Shown here: piece after piece, positions 17,639-27,077 of the stretch | Layout of the letters: every line of letters starts with the position of its first letter | Numbering within the stretch: position 1 is the first letter of the stretch | Assembly (NCBI GenBank): GCA_020249775.1 | Contig: JADCFA010000012.1 | Coordinates: 1-64,000, forward strand | DNA length: 64,000 nucleotides | Direction of reading: 5' to 3' | From: Roseomonas sp. | GTDB lineage: Bacteria > Pseudomonadota > Alphaproteobacteria > Acetobacterales > Acetobacteraceae | Notes under the pieces: model-generated | Databases searched by the model: none | What the model saw: the letters and a program-made list of their open reading frames with translations, nothing else | What the model was told of the DNA's origin: nothing | Made by a program: the position numbers and the translations under genes

Positions 17639-17677
17639 TTCAAGAGGTCAGGGGTTCGATTCCCCTTGGCTCCACCA
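17639..17677 (+). repeat. 39 bp direct repeat of the tRNA-Ala 3' end (putative att site)
   Basis: It matches 13337-13375 without a mismatch, starting at TTCAAGAGG and ending with the encoded CCA. The bases on either side differ (A versus C before, G versus T after), so the identity is confined to 39 bp. It contains the 3' anticodon arm strand, variable loop, T-arm and acceptor 3' strand, but no 5' half, so it cannot make a tRNA. It lies 15 bp from the stop codon of the glycosyltransferase gene. Confidence 0.9.
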
Positions 17678-17692
17678 TCGGGGAAGACACCG

Positions 17693-18826
17693 TCAATTCA
17701 TGGTAATCCGATGAGGGGTGTTGAACCTGACATGCGGCAGCAAGCCGCTGTTGAGCAAACTTTCCACCATAATATGCGCGCTATTGGCCCAACTGAAAGA
17801 CGTACGAAGCACTTGGCTCGCCAGATGCGCATTTCGGCGCCAAAGCTGATGATTTTTCATCAAATTCTGCATTTTTTCGGCAAGATCATCCACATCAGCT
17901 TCTGCCCAGTGCCCCCAATCCCCGTTATTGCTCTCAACCAATTGCTTGAATTCCGGGTCGTCAATCGGCACCAGCTTATGGGCCACCGGCATGAAGAGCC
18001 CCCCCAACTGGCTCAGGAATTCGGTTTGACCTGAATGATTTGTGGCGATCGTGGGCAAGCCCGTGGCCATGGCCTCAATCAAGGGAAGCCCCCATCCTTC
18101 GCCTCGGCTTGGGAACACAAAGGCGTCGGCCATATTGTAGATAACGAAAAGGTCCTCAGGGGACCCCGCGCCGGTCAGCAGGCGGATATTTGGCGCATTG
18201 TAGCTTTTGACGAAATCGAGGAGTAGCGCGGCCTTTCGCTCCATATCTATGTAGTAATCGCCTTTGATGAGCAGTTCTACTTTGGGGTTCTTGCCGAAAG
18301 CCTTCACAAAAGCGTCCAAAAGCTGCTTGTAGCCTTTCCGTTCTTCGAATTTGCCAAGCATCAGGAAACGGAATTTTCCAGGTGTTTGCGTTTCAAGCCA
18401 TTGGCGGCAATGGGGATGATAGATCTCACTATCCACGCCTCCGGGAACCACCGCAATCTTCGTTGCCGGTAGGCCATGGGTCACGAGAACATTCTTGGCC
18501 CAGGCGCTCGGCGCCCAGACCAAGTCGGCAAAACTCAGTCGTTTTACATAATTGGTTGCCAGCTTGTCATGTTCGAACATCGCCAAGACCACATTGCGTC
18601 CCTTGGTCTTGAACAGCTTCGGGTCCAGGAAGCCGGAAAACCAGATATTGATGTCCTTCGGCGATGAATCCGCGACCAGTTTCTCGGCCGTTTGCGAATC
18701 TCCGTAGATGCTGTATTCGGTGACCAAGGTTGAAAGGAACGAAAGCCTTTTCATCTGGTCGCAGAGATTCGCAAAGAAAGTGCCGTAACCAAGCAGGTTT
18801 CTCTGGCCGATCATGTTAATTTTCAT
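17693..18826 (-). CDS. Family 4-like glycosyltransferase
   Basis: A 377-residue GT-B fold glycosyltransferase. Residues around 100-130 include VVPGGVDSEIYHP, the start of the C-terminal nucleotide-sugar domain. Later blocks are FRFLMLGKFEERKGY and the GT4 motif PSRGEGWGLPLIEAMATGLP (an E-x7-E type pattern), followed by ATNHSG. A cytoplasmic enzyme adding a sugar to a glycan or lipid is expected. It stands alone, directly beyond the repeated tRNA-Ala end and far from other polysaccharide genes. A second, different glycosyltransferase lies at 43264. Acceptor and sugar are unknown. Confidence 0.85.
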   Translation of the reverse strand: MKINMIGQRNLLGYGTFFANLCDQMKRLSFLSTLVTEYSIYGDSQTAEKLVADSSPKDINIWFSGFLDPKLFKTKGRNVVLAMFEHDKLATNYVKRLSFADLVWAPSAWAKNVLVTHGLPATKIAVVPGGVDSEIYHPHCRQWLETQTPGKFRFLMLGKFEERKGYKQLLDAFVKAFGKNPKVELLIKGDYYIDMERKAALLLDFVKSYNAPNIRLLTGAGSPEDLFVIYNMADAFVFPSRGEGWGLPLIEAMATGLPTIATNHSGQTEFLSQLGGLFMPVAHKLVPIDDPEFKQLVESNNGDWGHWAEADVDDLAEKMQNLMKNHQLWRRNAHLASQVLRTSFSWANSAHIMVESLLNSGLLPHVRFNTPHRITMN

Positions 18827-19203
18827 TCGATAAGATCCCCCCGAATAAAATCAGTCGTTTTGAAGACTTGGCTTTGAATAACACAACATCATGCCGTTTC
18901 ATACGCCCGAACTGTCCCTCCTTAAGCCCCTAGTGGTGCGATCGCTCCTGTCGGTTCCCGACGGCCGCGTGAACAGGCCCAGCAAATAAAGGGCTAGTGG
19001 TGCGCGGGGGCAGTTTTGCCTTGGGAAAGGTCAGCCTGCAGCGCAGCACTAAGCGGGGGTCAGAAATGGCCGCAACAGCAGTTCGAAGAAAACGATGTTG
19101 ACCGGTTCACCGACATTGACGCTGGTTATTCCGCACCATCGTTCGGGCGCCAAAGTAAAGCTTCGTTCTCGGCAGGGTGCTGACGGGTTTGCTTCGTCCA
19201 GGT
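18827..19203. other. Intergenic region with a dispersed repeat
   Basis: About 375 bp with no supported gene. It lies between the 5' end of the glycosyltransferase gene and the 3' end of a small minus-strand gene. The middle part holds copy B of the ~90 bp dispersed repeat (18927-19016). The remaining ~190 bp before 19203 show no repeat, RNA gene or convincing frame. Confidence 0.5.
18927..19016 (-). repeat. Dispersed ~90 bp repeat, copy B
   Basis: The reverse complement matches 5601-5690 over nearly its whole length. Near its two ends it carries GCACCACTAG in the same orientation, a short internal direct repeat that is partly preserved in copy A. The copy lies upstream of the glycosyltransferase start (18826) and might carry promoter or terminator function; nothing in it identifies an insertion sequence. 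Confidence 0.65.
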
Positions 19204-19587
19204 TCAACGGGCACCCACCCCCACAATCCTGTAATCATACACCCCACCATCCACTTCGGTGATGGTCACATATTCCCCGGGCCGTATCGGGCTGGTGCCG
19301 GGATCGAAATGGGCCTCCGGCGCATCGAAGCGCTCAGCCAGGCTGCCGCTGAAGCGGATGAACCAGCCATTATCGCCATCATATTGCACATCGCCCTGCT
19401 CGGGCGGCGCATCCGGGCGGTAATGCCGTGCGCGCCAGGGCGCGGGGCCCTCCGCCCAGGCTATCGGATCAGGGTGCCCCGCCGCATCCAGCGCCAATTC
19501 GATTTCATAGCGGTGATCCACACAGCCAAGCGGAAAGCCCGGCCCCGCCGCGAGGGAGAGTGTCACCAGCACCCGGTCCATGCGCAT
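19204..19587 (-). CDS. Conserved-looking hypothetical protein
   Basis: A 127-residue soluble protein with regular high-GC codon use. No family is recognised. It begins MRMDRVLVTLSLAAGPGFPLG, has a GDNGWFIRFSGS block in the middle and ends with ITEVDGGVYDYRIVGVGAR. The mix of short beta-like segments and absence of membrane helices suggests a small globular domain. It lies 13 bp downstream of kup on the same strand and may be co-transcribed with it. No function can be assigned. Confidence 0.65.
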   Translation of the reverse strand: MRMDRVLVTLSLAAGPGFPLGCVDHRYEIELALDAAGHPDPIAWAEGPAPWRARHYRPDAPPEQGDVQYDGDNGWFIRFSGSLAERFDAPEAHFDPGTSPIRPGEYVTITEVDGGVYDYRIVGVGAR

Positions 19588-19600
19588 CTCCTCAGCCAGG

Positions 19601-21484
19601 TCAGATTGCGACCTTCACGCCCAATTCTACCACGCGGTCCGAGGGAATACGGAAGAATTCGGTGGCTGAGAGCGAATTGCGGCTGAGCACCACAAAAAGC
19701 CATTGCCGCCAGCGCGACATTTTCGGCACTGCCGCCGCCACCACCGTCTCCCGCCCCAGGAAATAGGAGGTCTGCATCGGTTCATAGGGAATGCCCAATT
19801 CCGCCAGCGCTTCCAACTCACGCGGGATATTGGGGCTTTCCTGGAAACCGTAGCGCAGTGAAACGCGATAGATATCGGGCGCCAATTCCTCAACCGCGCG
19901 GCGCCGGTCAGCACCCACCTGCGGCACATCCTCATTCGCGACTGTCACGAACAGCACGCGTTCATGCAAGACCTTATTATGCTTCAGGTTGTGCAGCAGC
20001 GCACCGGGCAGGAATTCCGCCTGGCTGGTCATGAATACCGCGGTGCCGGGCACGCGCACGGTGCGCGATTGCGGCAGGCGCGCAATGAAGGATTTAAGCG
20101 GCAAGCCATCCTGGCGGATACGCGCAAACAGCAATTCCCGCCCGCGATGCCAGGTCAGCATGGTGATGAACAGCGCGATGCCAAGCACCAGCGGCACATA
20201 GCCGCCTTCGGGAATCTTCAGGACATTGGACAGGAAGTAAGCAAGGTCCAGCGCCAGCAGCGGCAGGAAAACGCCAAGCACGCCAAGCAAGGGCCAGCCG
20301 AATTTGCGATGGAACACAACGACAGCAAGCAATGTGGTGCATACGAAAGTCCCCGTCACCGCAATGCCATAGGCCGCCGCCAAGCGTTCGGAATCACGGA
20401 ACGTCACCACCAGAATCAGCACACCGATCAGCAGGGCGAAATTCACCTGCGGCATATAGATCTGGCCTTCTTCGGTGTCGCTGGTATGGCGCACCACCAG
20501 CCGCGGCAGGAAGCCAAGCTGCACGCATTGCCGCGCAATGGTATAGGCGCCCGAGATCATCGCCTGGCTTGCGATAATGGTGGCGGCGGTTGCCAGGAAC
20601 ACCAAAGGCAGGCGAAACCATTCCGGCGCCAGCAGGAAGAACGGGTTTTCGAGTGCGGCCGGATCGCGCAGCAAAAGCGCGCCCTGGCCGAGGTAATTCA
20701 ACACCAGCGCCGGCAGCACAATCACCAGCCACGCCCAGCGAATGGGCCGGCGGCCGAAATGTCCCATATCGGCATAAAGGGCCTCGGCCCCCGTCACCGC
20801 CAGCACGACGGAGCCAAAGGCAATAAAGGCCATAAGCTTGTAATGCAGGCAGAAGGTAATCGCCCAATGCGGTGAAATCGCCGCCAGTACGCCGGGATTA
20901 TGGAGCACTTCCCAAAGCCCAAGCAGGCCCAGCACCAGGAACCAGGCCGCACAAATGGGCCCGAAAATCGCCCCCATTTTTGCCGTGCCGCGATACTGCA
21001 CCAGAAACAGCGCCAGCAGGATCACCACTGAAATGGGCAATACGGCCTTTTCCAGATGGGGGGAGACAACCTTGAGTCCCTCAACCGCCGAAAGCACGGA
21101 AATCGCCGGCGTGATGATGCCATCACCAAAAAACAGGCAGGCGCCGGCAATGCCAATCAGCGCCAAAGCCCAGCGCAGCCGCGCATTTTCCACACTACGC
21201 TGGGCAAGCGCCATCAGCGCCAGAATGCCACCTTCACCGCGATTATCCGCGCGCAGAATAAAGACAACATATTTGACCGTCACGGTCAGGATGAGCGACC
21301 AGATGATGAGGCTGAGTAGGCCCAGAACCTCCCAGGCCTCGACGCCACCATCCTCAAAATGGTTCGCGGCGGCGCGCATGGCGTAAAGCGGGGAGGTACC
21401 AATATCCCCATAAACCACGCCCAGAACCGCCAGGATCAGTACAAGCGAAGGGGCGCTACGCTCGGTAGCGGCGGGGCTGCTCAT
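19601..21484 (-). CDS. kup: Low-affinity potassium uptake protein Kup
   Basis: A 627-residue KUP/HAK/KT transporter. The N-terminus has [17 protein letters not shown], the family hallmark, followed by about twelve membrane helices to residue ~440, including [18 protein letters not shown] and [13 protein letters not shown], and a cytoplasmic C-terminal domain. It imports K+ by H+ symport. I start at ATG 21484 with AGGAAGG about 10 nt upstream; an upstream TTG (21520) is less likely. No Trk or Kdp genes are nearby. The small hypothetical gene at 19204 follows directly. Confidence 0.95.
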   Translation of the reverse strand: MSSPAATERSAPSLVLILAVLGVVYGDIGTSPLYAMRAAANHFEDGGVEAWEVLGLLSLIIWSLILTVTVKYVVFILRADNRGEGGILALMALAQRSVENARLRWALALIGIAGACLFFGDGIITPAISVLSAVEGLKVVSPHLEKAVLPISVVILLALFLVQYRGTAKMGAIFGPICAAWFLVLGLLGLWEVLHNPGVLAAISPHWAITFCLHYKLMAFIAFGSVVLAVTGAEALYADMGHFGRRPIRWAWLVIVLPALVLNYLGQGALLLRDPAALENPFFLLAPEWFRLPLVFLATAATIIASQAMISGAYTIARQCVQLGFLPRLVVRHTSDTEEGQIYMPQVNFALLIGVLILVVTFRDSERLAAAYGIAVTGTFVCTTLLAVVVFHRKFGWPLLGVLGVFLPLLALDLAYFLSNVLKIPEGGYVPLVLGIALFITMLTWHRGRELLFARIRQDGLPLKSFIARLPQSRTVRVPGTAVFMTSQAEFLPGALLHNLKHNKVLHERVLFVTVANEDVPQVGADRRRAVEELAPDIYRVSLRYGFQESPNIPRELEALAELGIPYEPMQTSYFLGRETVVAAAVPKMSRWRQWLFVVLSRNSLSATEFFRIPSDRVVELGVKVAI

Positions 21485-21580
21485 GGCGTTCTTGCCTTCC
21501 TGGGATTCATTGCCGCGCAATCTGCCCCGTCAGCGAAGGATTGCAAGGCATTTGCCCCGCATACCGCGCATGGCGGGCAT

Positions 21581-22372
21581 TCAATGCCCGCGCAGGATCT
21601 GGCTCAAAAATAGCTTGAGCCGGTCGGTCTTTGGCGCATTGAAGACCTGATCGGGGGTGCCGATTTCAACCACCTCTCCCTGGTCCATAAACACCACGCG
21701 GTCGGCGACCTGGCGGGCGAAGCCCATTTCATGGGTCACCACCATCATGGTCATGCCCGTGCCCGCCAATTCCACCATCACATCCAGCACTTCCTTGATC
21801 ATTTCGGGATCGAGGGCAGAGGTGGGTTCGTCGAACAACATGATCTTGGGGCGCATGCAAAGGGCGCGGGCAATCGCCACGCGCTGCTGCTGCCCGCCGG
21901 AAAGCTGGCCCGGATATTTCTTCGCCTGTTCAGGGATTTTGACGCGCGCCAGCAATTCCATCGCCAGTTCTTCCGCATCCTTCTTCGGCATGCGCCGAAC
22001 CCAAATCGGCGCCAAGGTGCAGTTTTCCAGCACCGTCAGATGCGGGAAAAGATTGAAGGATTGGAAGACCATGCCAACTTCGCGGCGGATCGCATCCAAG
22101 GCGCGCACATCATCGGTCAGTTCAATGCCTTCCACCGCAATGCGGCCTTCCTGGTGGATTTCCAGCCGGTTGATGCAGCGGATCATGGTGGATTTGCCAG
22201 AACCTGATGGGCCGCACACCACCACCCGTTCGCCGGGGGCGACAGACAGGTTCACATCGCGCAGCACATGCAGCGCGCCGAACCATTTATTGACGCCGGC
22301 CAATTCGATGGCGGGCTTCGCATCGGCCTTGGCGGCGGAGGCAACTTGGGCAAGATCAGCGGAAGCGCTCAT
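21581..22372 (-). CDS. aapP: General L-amino acid ABC transporter ATP-binding protein
   Basis: A 263-residue ATPase of the polar amino acid uptake family. Walker A is GPSGSGKST, the Q-loop is [13 protein letters not shown], the signature is [15 protein letters not shown], Walker B is [14 protein letters not shown] and the H-loop is [18 protein letters not shown] with the FNLFPHLT loop is typical of AapP/GlnQ. It ends the aapQMP run, 17 bp after aapM, and should energise uptake of several L-amino acids. Confidence 0.93.
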   Translation of the reverse strand: MSASADLAQVASAAKADAKPAIELAGVNKWFGALHVLRDVNLSVAPGERVVVCGPSGSGKSTMIRCINRLEIHQEGRIAVEGIELTDDVRALDAIRREVGMVFQSFNLFPHLTVLENCTLAPIWVRRMPKKDAEELAMELLARVKIPEQAKKYPGQLSGGQQQRVAIARALCMRPKIMLFDEPTSALDPEMIKEVLDVMVELAGTGMTMMVVTHEMGFARQVADRVVFMDQGEVVEIGTPDQVFNAPKTDRLKLFLSQILRGH

Positions 22373-22389
22373 TTGATTTTTCCCGGGGC

Positions 22390-23511
22390 TCAGCGGCGGC
22401 GATGGCGGTTCAACTCCGCCTCCAACCCGCGGCTGTATTTGGACATGGCGTAACAGAAAACCAGATAGATGCTGCCGATAAAGACATAAACCTCAACGCC
22501 GAAGCCCTGCCAGGCGGGCTCCACAATCGCGGTCTTTCCAGCGGTGAGCAGATCGAAAATGCCGATGATCAGCACCAGCGACGTATCCTTGAAGAAGCCG
22601 ATGAAGGTATTGACCAAGGGCGGGATCACCATGCGCAACGCCTGGGGCAGGATGATCAGCCCGGTCTTCTGCCAGAAGGTCAGGCCCATCGCATCGGCGG
22701 CTTCATATTGCCCCTTGGGCAACGCTTGCAGGCCGCCGCGCACCACCTCCGCCAGATAGGCGCCAGCAAACAGGATAATGGCAATCTGTGCGCGCAGAAG
22801 CTTATCAATATTCATCCCCTCTGGCAGGAATAGGGGGAACATGACGCTGGCCATGAATAAAAGGCTGATCAGCGGCACGCCGCGGATCAATTCCACATAT
22901 AGCACACACAATACCTTGATGGCGGGGAGCGATGAACGCCGGCCAAGGGCGACCAGAATGGAAAGCGGAAAGGCGAAAGCGAGCCCAAAGGTCGCCAGGA
23001 TCAGCGTAATCGGCAAGCCGCCCCAGCGTTCCTGCGGCACATAGGGCAGGCCGAAAATGCCGCCCCACATCAGAATGCCAATCGCGGTCAGCATGGCAAT
23101 CCAGATCAGCGCCAATTCCCAGCGCCAGAAGCGCCGCATGGCGGAGATGATATAGAGCACCACGAACAAGACACAGGCCAAGGCCGGGCGCCAATGCTGC
23201 TCAAAAGGATAGGTGCCAAACAGCATGAAGCGGTGTTTTTCGCCGATCACCGCCCAGCAGGCGCCAGCGCCGCGCAATTCGCGGCAAGCTTGCGTCTGCG
23301 GCCCCTGCGCATTGGATGGCACTGACCAGATCGCATTCACGAAGGCCCAATCAATGAAGGACAGCGTGAATTTGATCAGCAGATAGCCCATGGCCAGCGT
23401 CACGGCCGTGGAAAGCCAGCCAGAGAATAGATTTGCCTTGGCCCAGGCAATCGGCCCCACCGCCGTGATCGGCGCCTTGCGCGGCCCTGATGAGATGCTT
23501 GTGTCGCTCAT
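22390..23511 (-). CDS. aapM: General L-amino acid ABC transporter permease AapM
   Basis: A 373-residue permease, longer than HisM-type permeases as is typical of AapM/BztC. It has several N-terminal membrane segments, a periplasmic region with two Cys residues ([14 protein letters not shown]), and a C-terminal permease domain with the EAA-like loop [20 protein letters not shown]. The TLRGVPLI-type motif appears as [14 protein letters not shown]. It lies between aapQ (11 bp) and aapP (17 bp) and pairs with AapQ to form the membrane channel. Confidence 0.93.
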   Translation of the reverse strand: MSDTSISSGPRKAPITAVGPIAWAKANLFSGWLSTAVTLAMGYLLIKFTLSFIDWAFVNAIWSVPSNAQGPQTQACRELRGAGACWAVIGEKHRFMLFGTYPFEQHWRPALACVLFVVLYIISAMRRFWRWELALIWIAMLTAIGILMWGGIFGLPYVPQERWGGLPITLILATFGLAFAFPLSILVALGRRSSLPAIKVLCVLYVELIRGVPLISLLFMASVMFPLFLPEGMNIDKLLRAQIAIILFAGAYLAEVVRGGLQALPKGQYEAADAMGLTFWQKTGLIILPQALRMVIPPLVNTFIGFFKDTSLVLIIGIFDLLTAGKTAIVEPAWQGFGVEVYVFIGSIYLVFCYAMSKYSRGLEAELNRHRRR

Positions 23512-23522
23512 GGCCGGCCCCC

Positions 23523-24725
23523 TTATCGTTCAACCAGCGCAATGCGCGCATTATACCAATTCATGAAAAGGCTGATCGAAAGACTGATGGTCAGATAGAC
23601 CGCCATGATGATGGCAATGCCTTCAATCGCCTGCCCTGTTTGATTGAGCGTGGTATTGGCGATGGAGACGATATCCTGATAGCCGATCGCCACCGCAAGC
23701 GAGGAATTCTTTGTCAGGTTCAGGTAATTCGAAGTCAAGGGCGGGATGATGACGCGCAGCGCCTGCGGCATCACGATCAACCGCAGCACCGACCCGTGCC
23801 TGAGGCCGAGCGCCTGCGCCGCTTCCCATTGCCCGTGATTGACCGACATGACCCCAGCACGCACTACCTCCGCAATGAAGCCAGCCGTATAGGTGACAAG
23901 CCCAATCAGCAGCGCGAAATATTCAGGGCTGACATTGATGCCGCCGCGGAAATTGAAACCACGCAGCACGGGGTATTCAATCTCCCACGGCGCGCCCAAA
24001 GCATACCAGATCACCACCGGCAGGACCAACATCAAGCCGAGCGCGGTGGGCCAAACCTTGCGCGGTTGGCCATCTGCCATCTGCTTGGCGCGTGCCATGC
24101 GGCCATAAAGCCAGGTGCCGAGAATCCCCAACAGAAAAGCGACCAGCGCCGCAGTATGCGCATTTTCCCAAATCAGCGCCGGCAGCTTGAGGCCGCGATT
24201 GGACAGCACCACGCCTTCCATGGGCTTCAGCGCCTGACGCGGCCCGGGCAGGCCTTGCAGGATGGTATACCAAAACAGCAATTGCAGCAGCAGCGGCAGA
24301 TCGCGAATGATTTCGATATAGGCACCAGCGATGCGCGAAAGCAGGAAATTCTTCGAAAGCCGCGCAATGCCAATGGCGGTGCCAAGGATCGTTGCCAGCA
24401 CCACACCAACCACCGCGACCTTCAGCGTATTCAGCACGCCAACCAGCAGCGCGCGGGCATAGGTATTGGTGGGATCATAGGGGATCAGGCTTTCGGCAAT
24501 CGGCAGGCCAGCCTCACGGTCCAGGAAGCCAAATCCGGTCGCAATCCGCCGCACCGCAAGGTTGTGGGATGTATTGCTCCAGAGCCAATAGATCACGCTG
24601 CCAACAGCCGCGACGACCACGACTTGCCAGAAAATGCCGCGCACCCGTTCATCGGACCAGGATAGCCGGAGCGGGCGCTTGGGCGGCCTGCGCTTATAGC
24701 GCGGATCGCTCGTCGTATCGGACAT
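23523..24725 (-). CDS. aapQ: General L-amino acid ABC transporter permease AapQ
   Basis: A 400-residue permease with about eight membrane segments. It begins with a basic cytoplasmic tail (YKRRPPKRPLRLSWSDERVR), contains EIIRDLPLLLQLLFWY, and has the EAA-like loop AAQALGLRHGSVLRLIVMPQ in the C-terminal half. It is first of the three aap genes. The periplasmic binding protein gene aapJ, usually found just upstream, is missing: the next gene is the unrelated, divergent ornithine cyclodeaminase-like gene. The binding protein is presumably encoded elsewhere. Confidence 0.93.
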   Translation of the reverse strand: MSDTTSDPRYKRRPPKRPLRLSWSDERVRGIFWQVVVVAAVGSVIYWLWSNTSHNLAVRRIATGFGFLDREAGLPIAESLIPYDPTNTYARALLVGVLNTLKVAVVGVVLATILGTAIGIARLSKNFLLSRIAGAYIEIIRDLPLLLQLLFWYTILQGLPGPRQALKPMEGVVLSNRGLKLPALIWENAHTAALVAFLLGILGTWLYGRMARAKQMADGQPRKVWPTALGLMLVLPVVIWYALGAPWEIEYPVLRGFNFRGGINVSPEYFALLIGLVTYTAGFIAEVVRAGVMSVNHGQWEAAQALGLRHGSVLRLIVMPQALRVIIPPLTSNYLNLTKNSSLAVAIGYQDIVSIANTTLNQTGQAIEGIAIIMAVYLTISLSISLFMNWYNARIALVER

Positions 24726-25030
24726 TATGCGCCTCTCCTGCCAATTGCCCTGGCCTTCGGGGCCGGGTAGTGCCGCGACAGCGACCAGCCTGCTGCAAAC
24801 GGAAGCAAAGCGTTACCGGATAGCAGGCCATCCCCGCAAGCGGCGTGCTTCGGCGGCACTTCCCTTCCCAGGCTTGGTCTTGGCAGCACAGCGTCTAATG
24901 GCTTGATCAAGCGCGGTTCTCTCATTTGGCGCAACTGCCTCATGCGCAGGGCTCAGCAATTCCCGCGCCACCGCTTCCCTTCCCTTGCGGGCAATGCCAC
25001 ATGCGCCCGAGGAATCGCGGAGGCAGCAGC
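24726..25030. other. Divergent intergenic region, aapQMP and ornithine cyclodeaminase-like gene
   Basis: About 305 bp between the divergent starts of aapQ and the cyclodeaminase-like gene, so it must hold promoters for both. Frames crossing it are extensions or shadows of the flanking genes. No aapJ remnant, riboswitch or repeat is visible. Confidence 0.5.
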
Positions 25031-25960
25031 ATGCGGCAGATGGACAAGGCAGCAATCCGGGCGGCCCTGCCCTGGGACAGGCTGATCGAAGCCCTGGCCG
25101 AGATGTTCCGGCAGGGCTGCGAAGCGCCTCTGCGGCACCGCCACGCCTGGCCGGATGACGCCGGGGCGCAAAACACCCTGCTGCTAATGCCGGCCTGGCG
25201 TGCCGGCGGGCATTACGGGGTGAAGATTGTCCATGTCGCGCCGGGCAATGATGCGCGCGGCCTGCCCGCGGTGCATGCCAGCTACTTGCTTTCAAATGCC
25301 ACCACCGGGGCGCCGCTTGCCATGCTGGATGGCGGCGAATTGACGGATCGGCGCACGGCAGCGGCGAGCGTTTTGGCCGCGCGCTATCTGGCCCTGCCGG
25401 AGAGTTCGCGCCTGCTGCTGCTCGGCAGTGGCAAGGTCGCCCATGCCCTGGCCGAGGCTTATGCTGCCTGTTTTCCGATCAGGGATATCGCGATCTGGTC
25501 GCGCAAGGGCGAAAACGCGGCGCGCCTGGCCGGGCAGCTTGCCGCGCGTGGCATGCCGGCGCGGGCGGTGGATACTCCGGATGTCGCCGCCGCCGATATC
25601 ATCAGCGCCGCGACACTGGCGAGCGACCCGCTGATCCAAGGCGCGGCTTTGCGGCGGGGGGTGCATCTTGATCTGGTTGGCGCCTATCGGCCCGATATGC
25701 GCGAAGCCGATGCGCTGGCGCTCAAGCGCGCGCTTTTGGTGGTGGATACCCGCGCCGGGGGCCTGGCCGAGGCCGGCGATGTGGTGCAGGCCATCGCGGA
25801 GGGCGCGATTACGGCGGACCACGTGGTGGCGGATTTGGCCGAGCTTTGCCGTGGCACCCATCCGGGCCGGCAAAGCGCTGATCAGATCACCGCCTTCAAA
25901 TCCGTGGGCTGGGCCGGGGAGGATTTGGCGGCGGCAGTGCTGGCTTATGGGGCGGGGTGA
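25031..25960 (+). CDS. Ornithine cyclodeaminase/mu-crystallin family protein
   Basis: A 309-residue NAD(P)-binding protein of the OCD/mu-crystallin family. The N-terminal substrate half includes LMPAWRAGGHYGVKIVHVAPG with the conserved Lys. The Rossmann half starts with LLLGSGKVAHALAEAY (about residues 123-138). Typical later blocks are IISAATLASDPLI and HLDLVGAYRPDMREAD. I start at ATG 25031 because GGAGG lies 8 nt upstream; longer readings have no site. Related enzymes include ornithine cyclodeaminase, alanine dehydrogenase and imine reductases, so the substrate is uncertain. A role in amino-acid turnover would fit the divergent amino-acid transporter. Confidence 0.85.
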   Translation: MRQMDKAAIRAALPWDRLIEALAEMFRQGCEAPLRHRHAWPDDAGAQNTLLLMPAWRAGGHYGVKIVHVAPGNDARGLPAVHASYLLSNATTGAPLAMLDGGELTDRRTAAASVLAARYLALPESSRLLLLGSGKVAHALAEAYAACFPIRDIAIWSRKGENAARLAGQLAARGMPARAVDTPDVAAADIISAATLASDPLIQGAALRRGVHLDLVGAYRPDMREADALALKRALLVVDTRAGGLAEAGDVVQAIAEGAITADHVVADLAELCRGTHPGRQSADQITAFKSVGWAGEDLAAAVLAYGAG

Positions 25961-26091
25961 CAAGACAAGGTTTTCGAAACCATGAGCTCGCAAGAGGCGG
26001 GACTCCTGCTTTTGGAAACTGAAATTTTGTTGACAGATTACTCTTCGCGGGGTCCCATTAAGTCTAACAACTCTAAATACCAGGAATGGTC

Positions 26092-26811
26092 ATGTGGTTT
26101 GCGTACGTTGATGAATCAAAAGAAAATAACTCGTTTTTCGTTTATAGTGCGCTGCTCATAGAAAGCGACGCTTGGAACGAAACGTTTGCGGCGGTTAAAG
26201 CTTTACGCCAACAGCTTCGTCAGTCTCACGGTATTTTCATAAACAAAGAGCTACATGCTTGGAAATTTGCCGCTGGCAAAGGTCAGATTTCAGACAGGAT
26301 TCTTGATAAGCAACGGCGCGCGGTGATCTTTGCCGAAGTTCTCAAGTTTATTGCTGAGAGCGGGAAATTCAAACTAATCTCCAGCGTGCACACCTCCGAA
26401 TTTTATGCTTTTGATCGATTGATGAATCGGCTTAACAGAACCGCTCAAGCCAAGAAGACGAACGTCTTACTGTTTTGCGATGAGGGACAAGAAGCAGTTT
26501 TCACCAGACGCATTCGAAAAATGCGAGTCTACAACCAAATTCCAAGTAACCGAGGTGTATGGCAGGATAGCGGCTCGGTCGTGAAGAATATACCGATACA
26601 GAATATTATCGAGGATCCCATATTCAAGAAATCGCACATGTCCTATTTCATACAACTCGTGGATTTCTGCGCTTATGCGTTACTAAGGAAAGAGAAACCT
26701 ATCGCTAGCCGGACTGCGTTAGGTTATCATGAAATGTACGGCTCACTTAGACCCTGTATCGAGACTGCAGTGGCGCCTAGGTGCAAGGAAGGCCTTGGTA
26801 TCATACGATGA
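26092..26811 (+). CDS. DUF3800 domain-containing protein
   Basis: A 239-residue protein with the DUF3800 pattern. An N-terminal FAYVDESKENN carries the acidic pair, VLLFCDEGQEA is in the middle and FIQLVDFCAYALLR near the C-terminus, consistent with an RNase H-like fold. I start at the second ATG (26092), which places AGGA 6 nt upstream. Codon use is clearly AT-richer than the neighbouring genes, suggesting recent transfer. DUF3800 proteins are common on mobile elements and near defence genes, but no activity has been firmly assigned to the group as far as I know. The gene stands alone. Confidence 0.85.
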   Translation: MWFAYVDESKENNSFFVYSALLIESDAWNETFAAVKALRQQLRQSHGIFINKELHAWKFAAGKGQISDRILDKQRRAVIFAEVLKFIAESGKFKLISSVHTSEFYAFDRLMNRLNRTAQAKKTNVLLFCDEGQEAVFTRRIRKMRVYNQIPSNRGVWQDSGSVVKNIPIQNIIEDPIFKKSHMSYFIQLVDFCAYALLRKEKPIASRTALGYHEMYGSLRPCIETAVAPRCKEGLGIIR

Positions 26812-26835
26812 GCCCCCGGCCAGGAGGCCGAGGGC
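26812..26835 (+). terminator. Hairpin directly after the DUF3800 stop codon
   Basis: Arms GCCCCCGGCC and GGCCGAGGGC enclose a 4-base loop, one base after the TGA at 26809-26811. There is a single mismatch in the stem. A T-tract is lacking, so termination efficiency is doubtful. Confidence 0.4.
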
Positions 26836-27077
26836 CTAGTCGATTGTGCCGGACCTACCCCTGCCTTCGCAGGATCAGACGAGCTTCTCAACGCTACGCA
26901 TAGCTCACGTACTAGTCAACGAATTTTTGCATCGCGCTCCAAGCGCGCCATCAACTCACCTTGGTAAATATGCTTTTGGTTAAGCACACGAGACACGATT
27001 GAGAAATCCGTGGGAAACGCTCGATCAGCCTATTGCGGGTGCCTCGGTGATGCTGGCGCATGAGGCGGGATGAGCGC
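26836..27077. other. Intergenic DNA with a possible coding remnant
   Basis: No intact gene is present. On the minus strand an open stretch from about 27029 to a stop at 26916-26918 reads AFPTDFSIVSRVLNQKHIYQ and then GELMARLERDAKIR. It is protein-like in composition but lacks a start and any known domain. It may be the end of a decayed gene carried in with the DUF3800 gene, or chance. The parS core follows at 27078. Confidence 0.3.

Larger units (their letters stand above)
13376..17677 (+). mobile_element. Putative integrated mini-island in tRNA-Ala, carrying one methyltransferase gene
   Basis: A 4.3 kb segment lies between the end of tRNA-Ala and a 39 bp perfect copy of its 3' end, the footprint left by tyrosine-recombinase integration into a tRNA gene. 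Its only gene is the 1386-residue Eco57I-type methyltransferase, whose stop is 22 bp from the tRNA. No integrase, excisionase or replication gene is present. It is either a deletion remnant of a larger island or a satellite mobilised in trans. Base composition is host-like, so transfer from a related high-GC genome or an old insertion is likely. The boundaries rest on the direct repeat alone. Confidence 0.65.

Noticed and set aside
17639-17677. Considered as a second tRNA-Ala gene
   Set aside because: Only the 3' half is present; the acceptor 5' strand, D-arm and 5' anticodon strand are missing.
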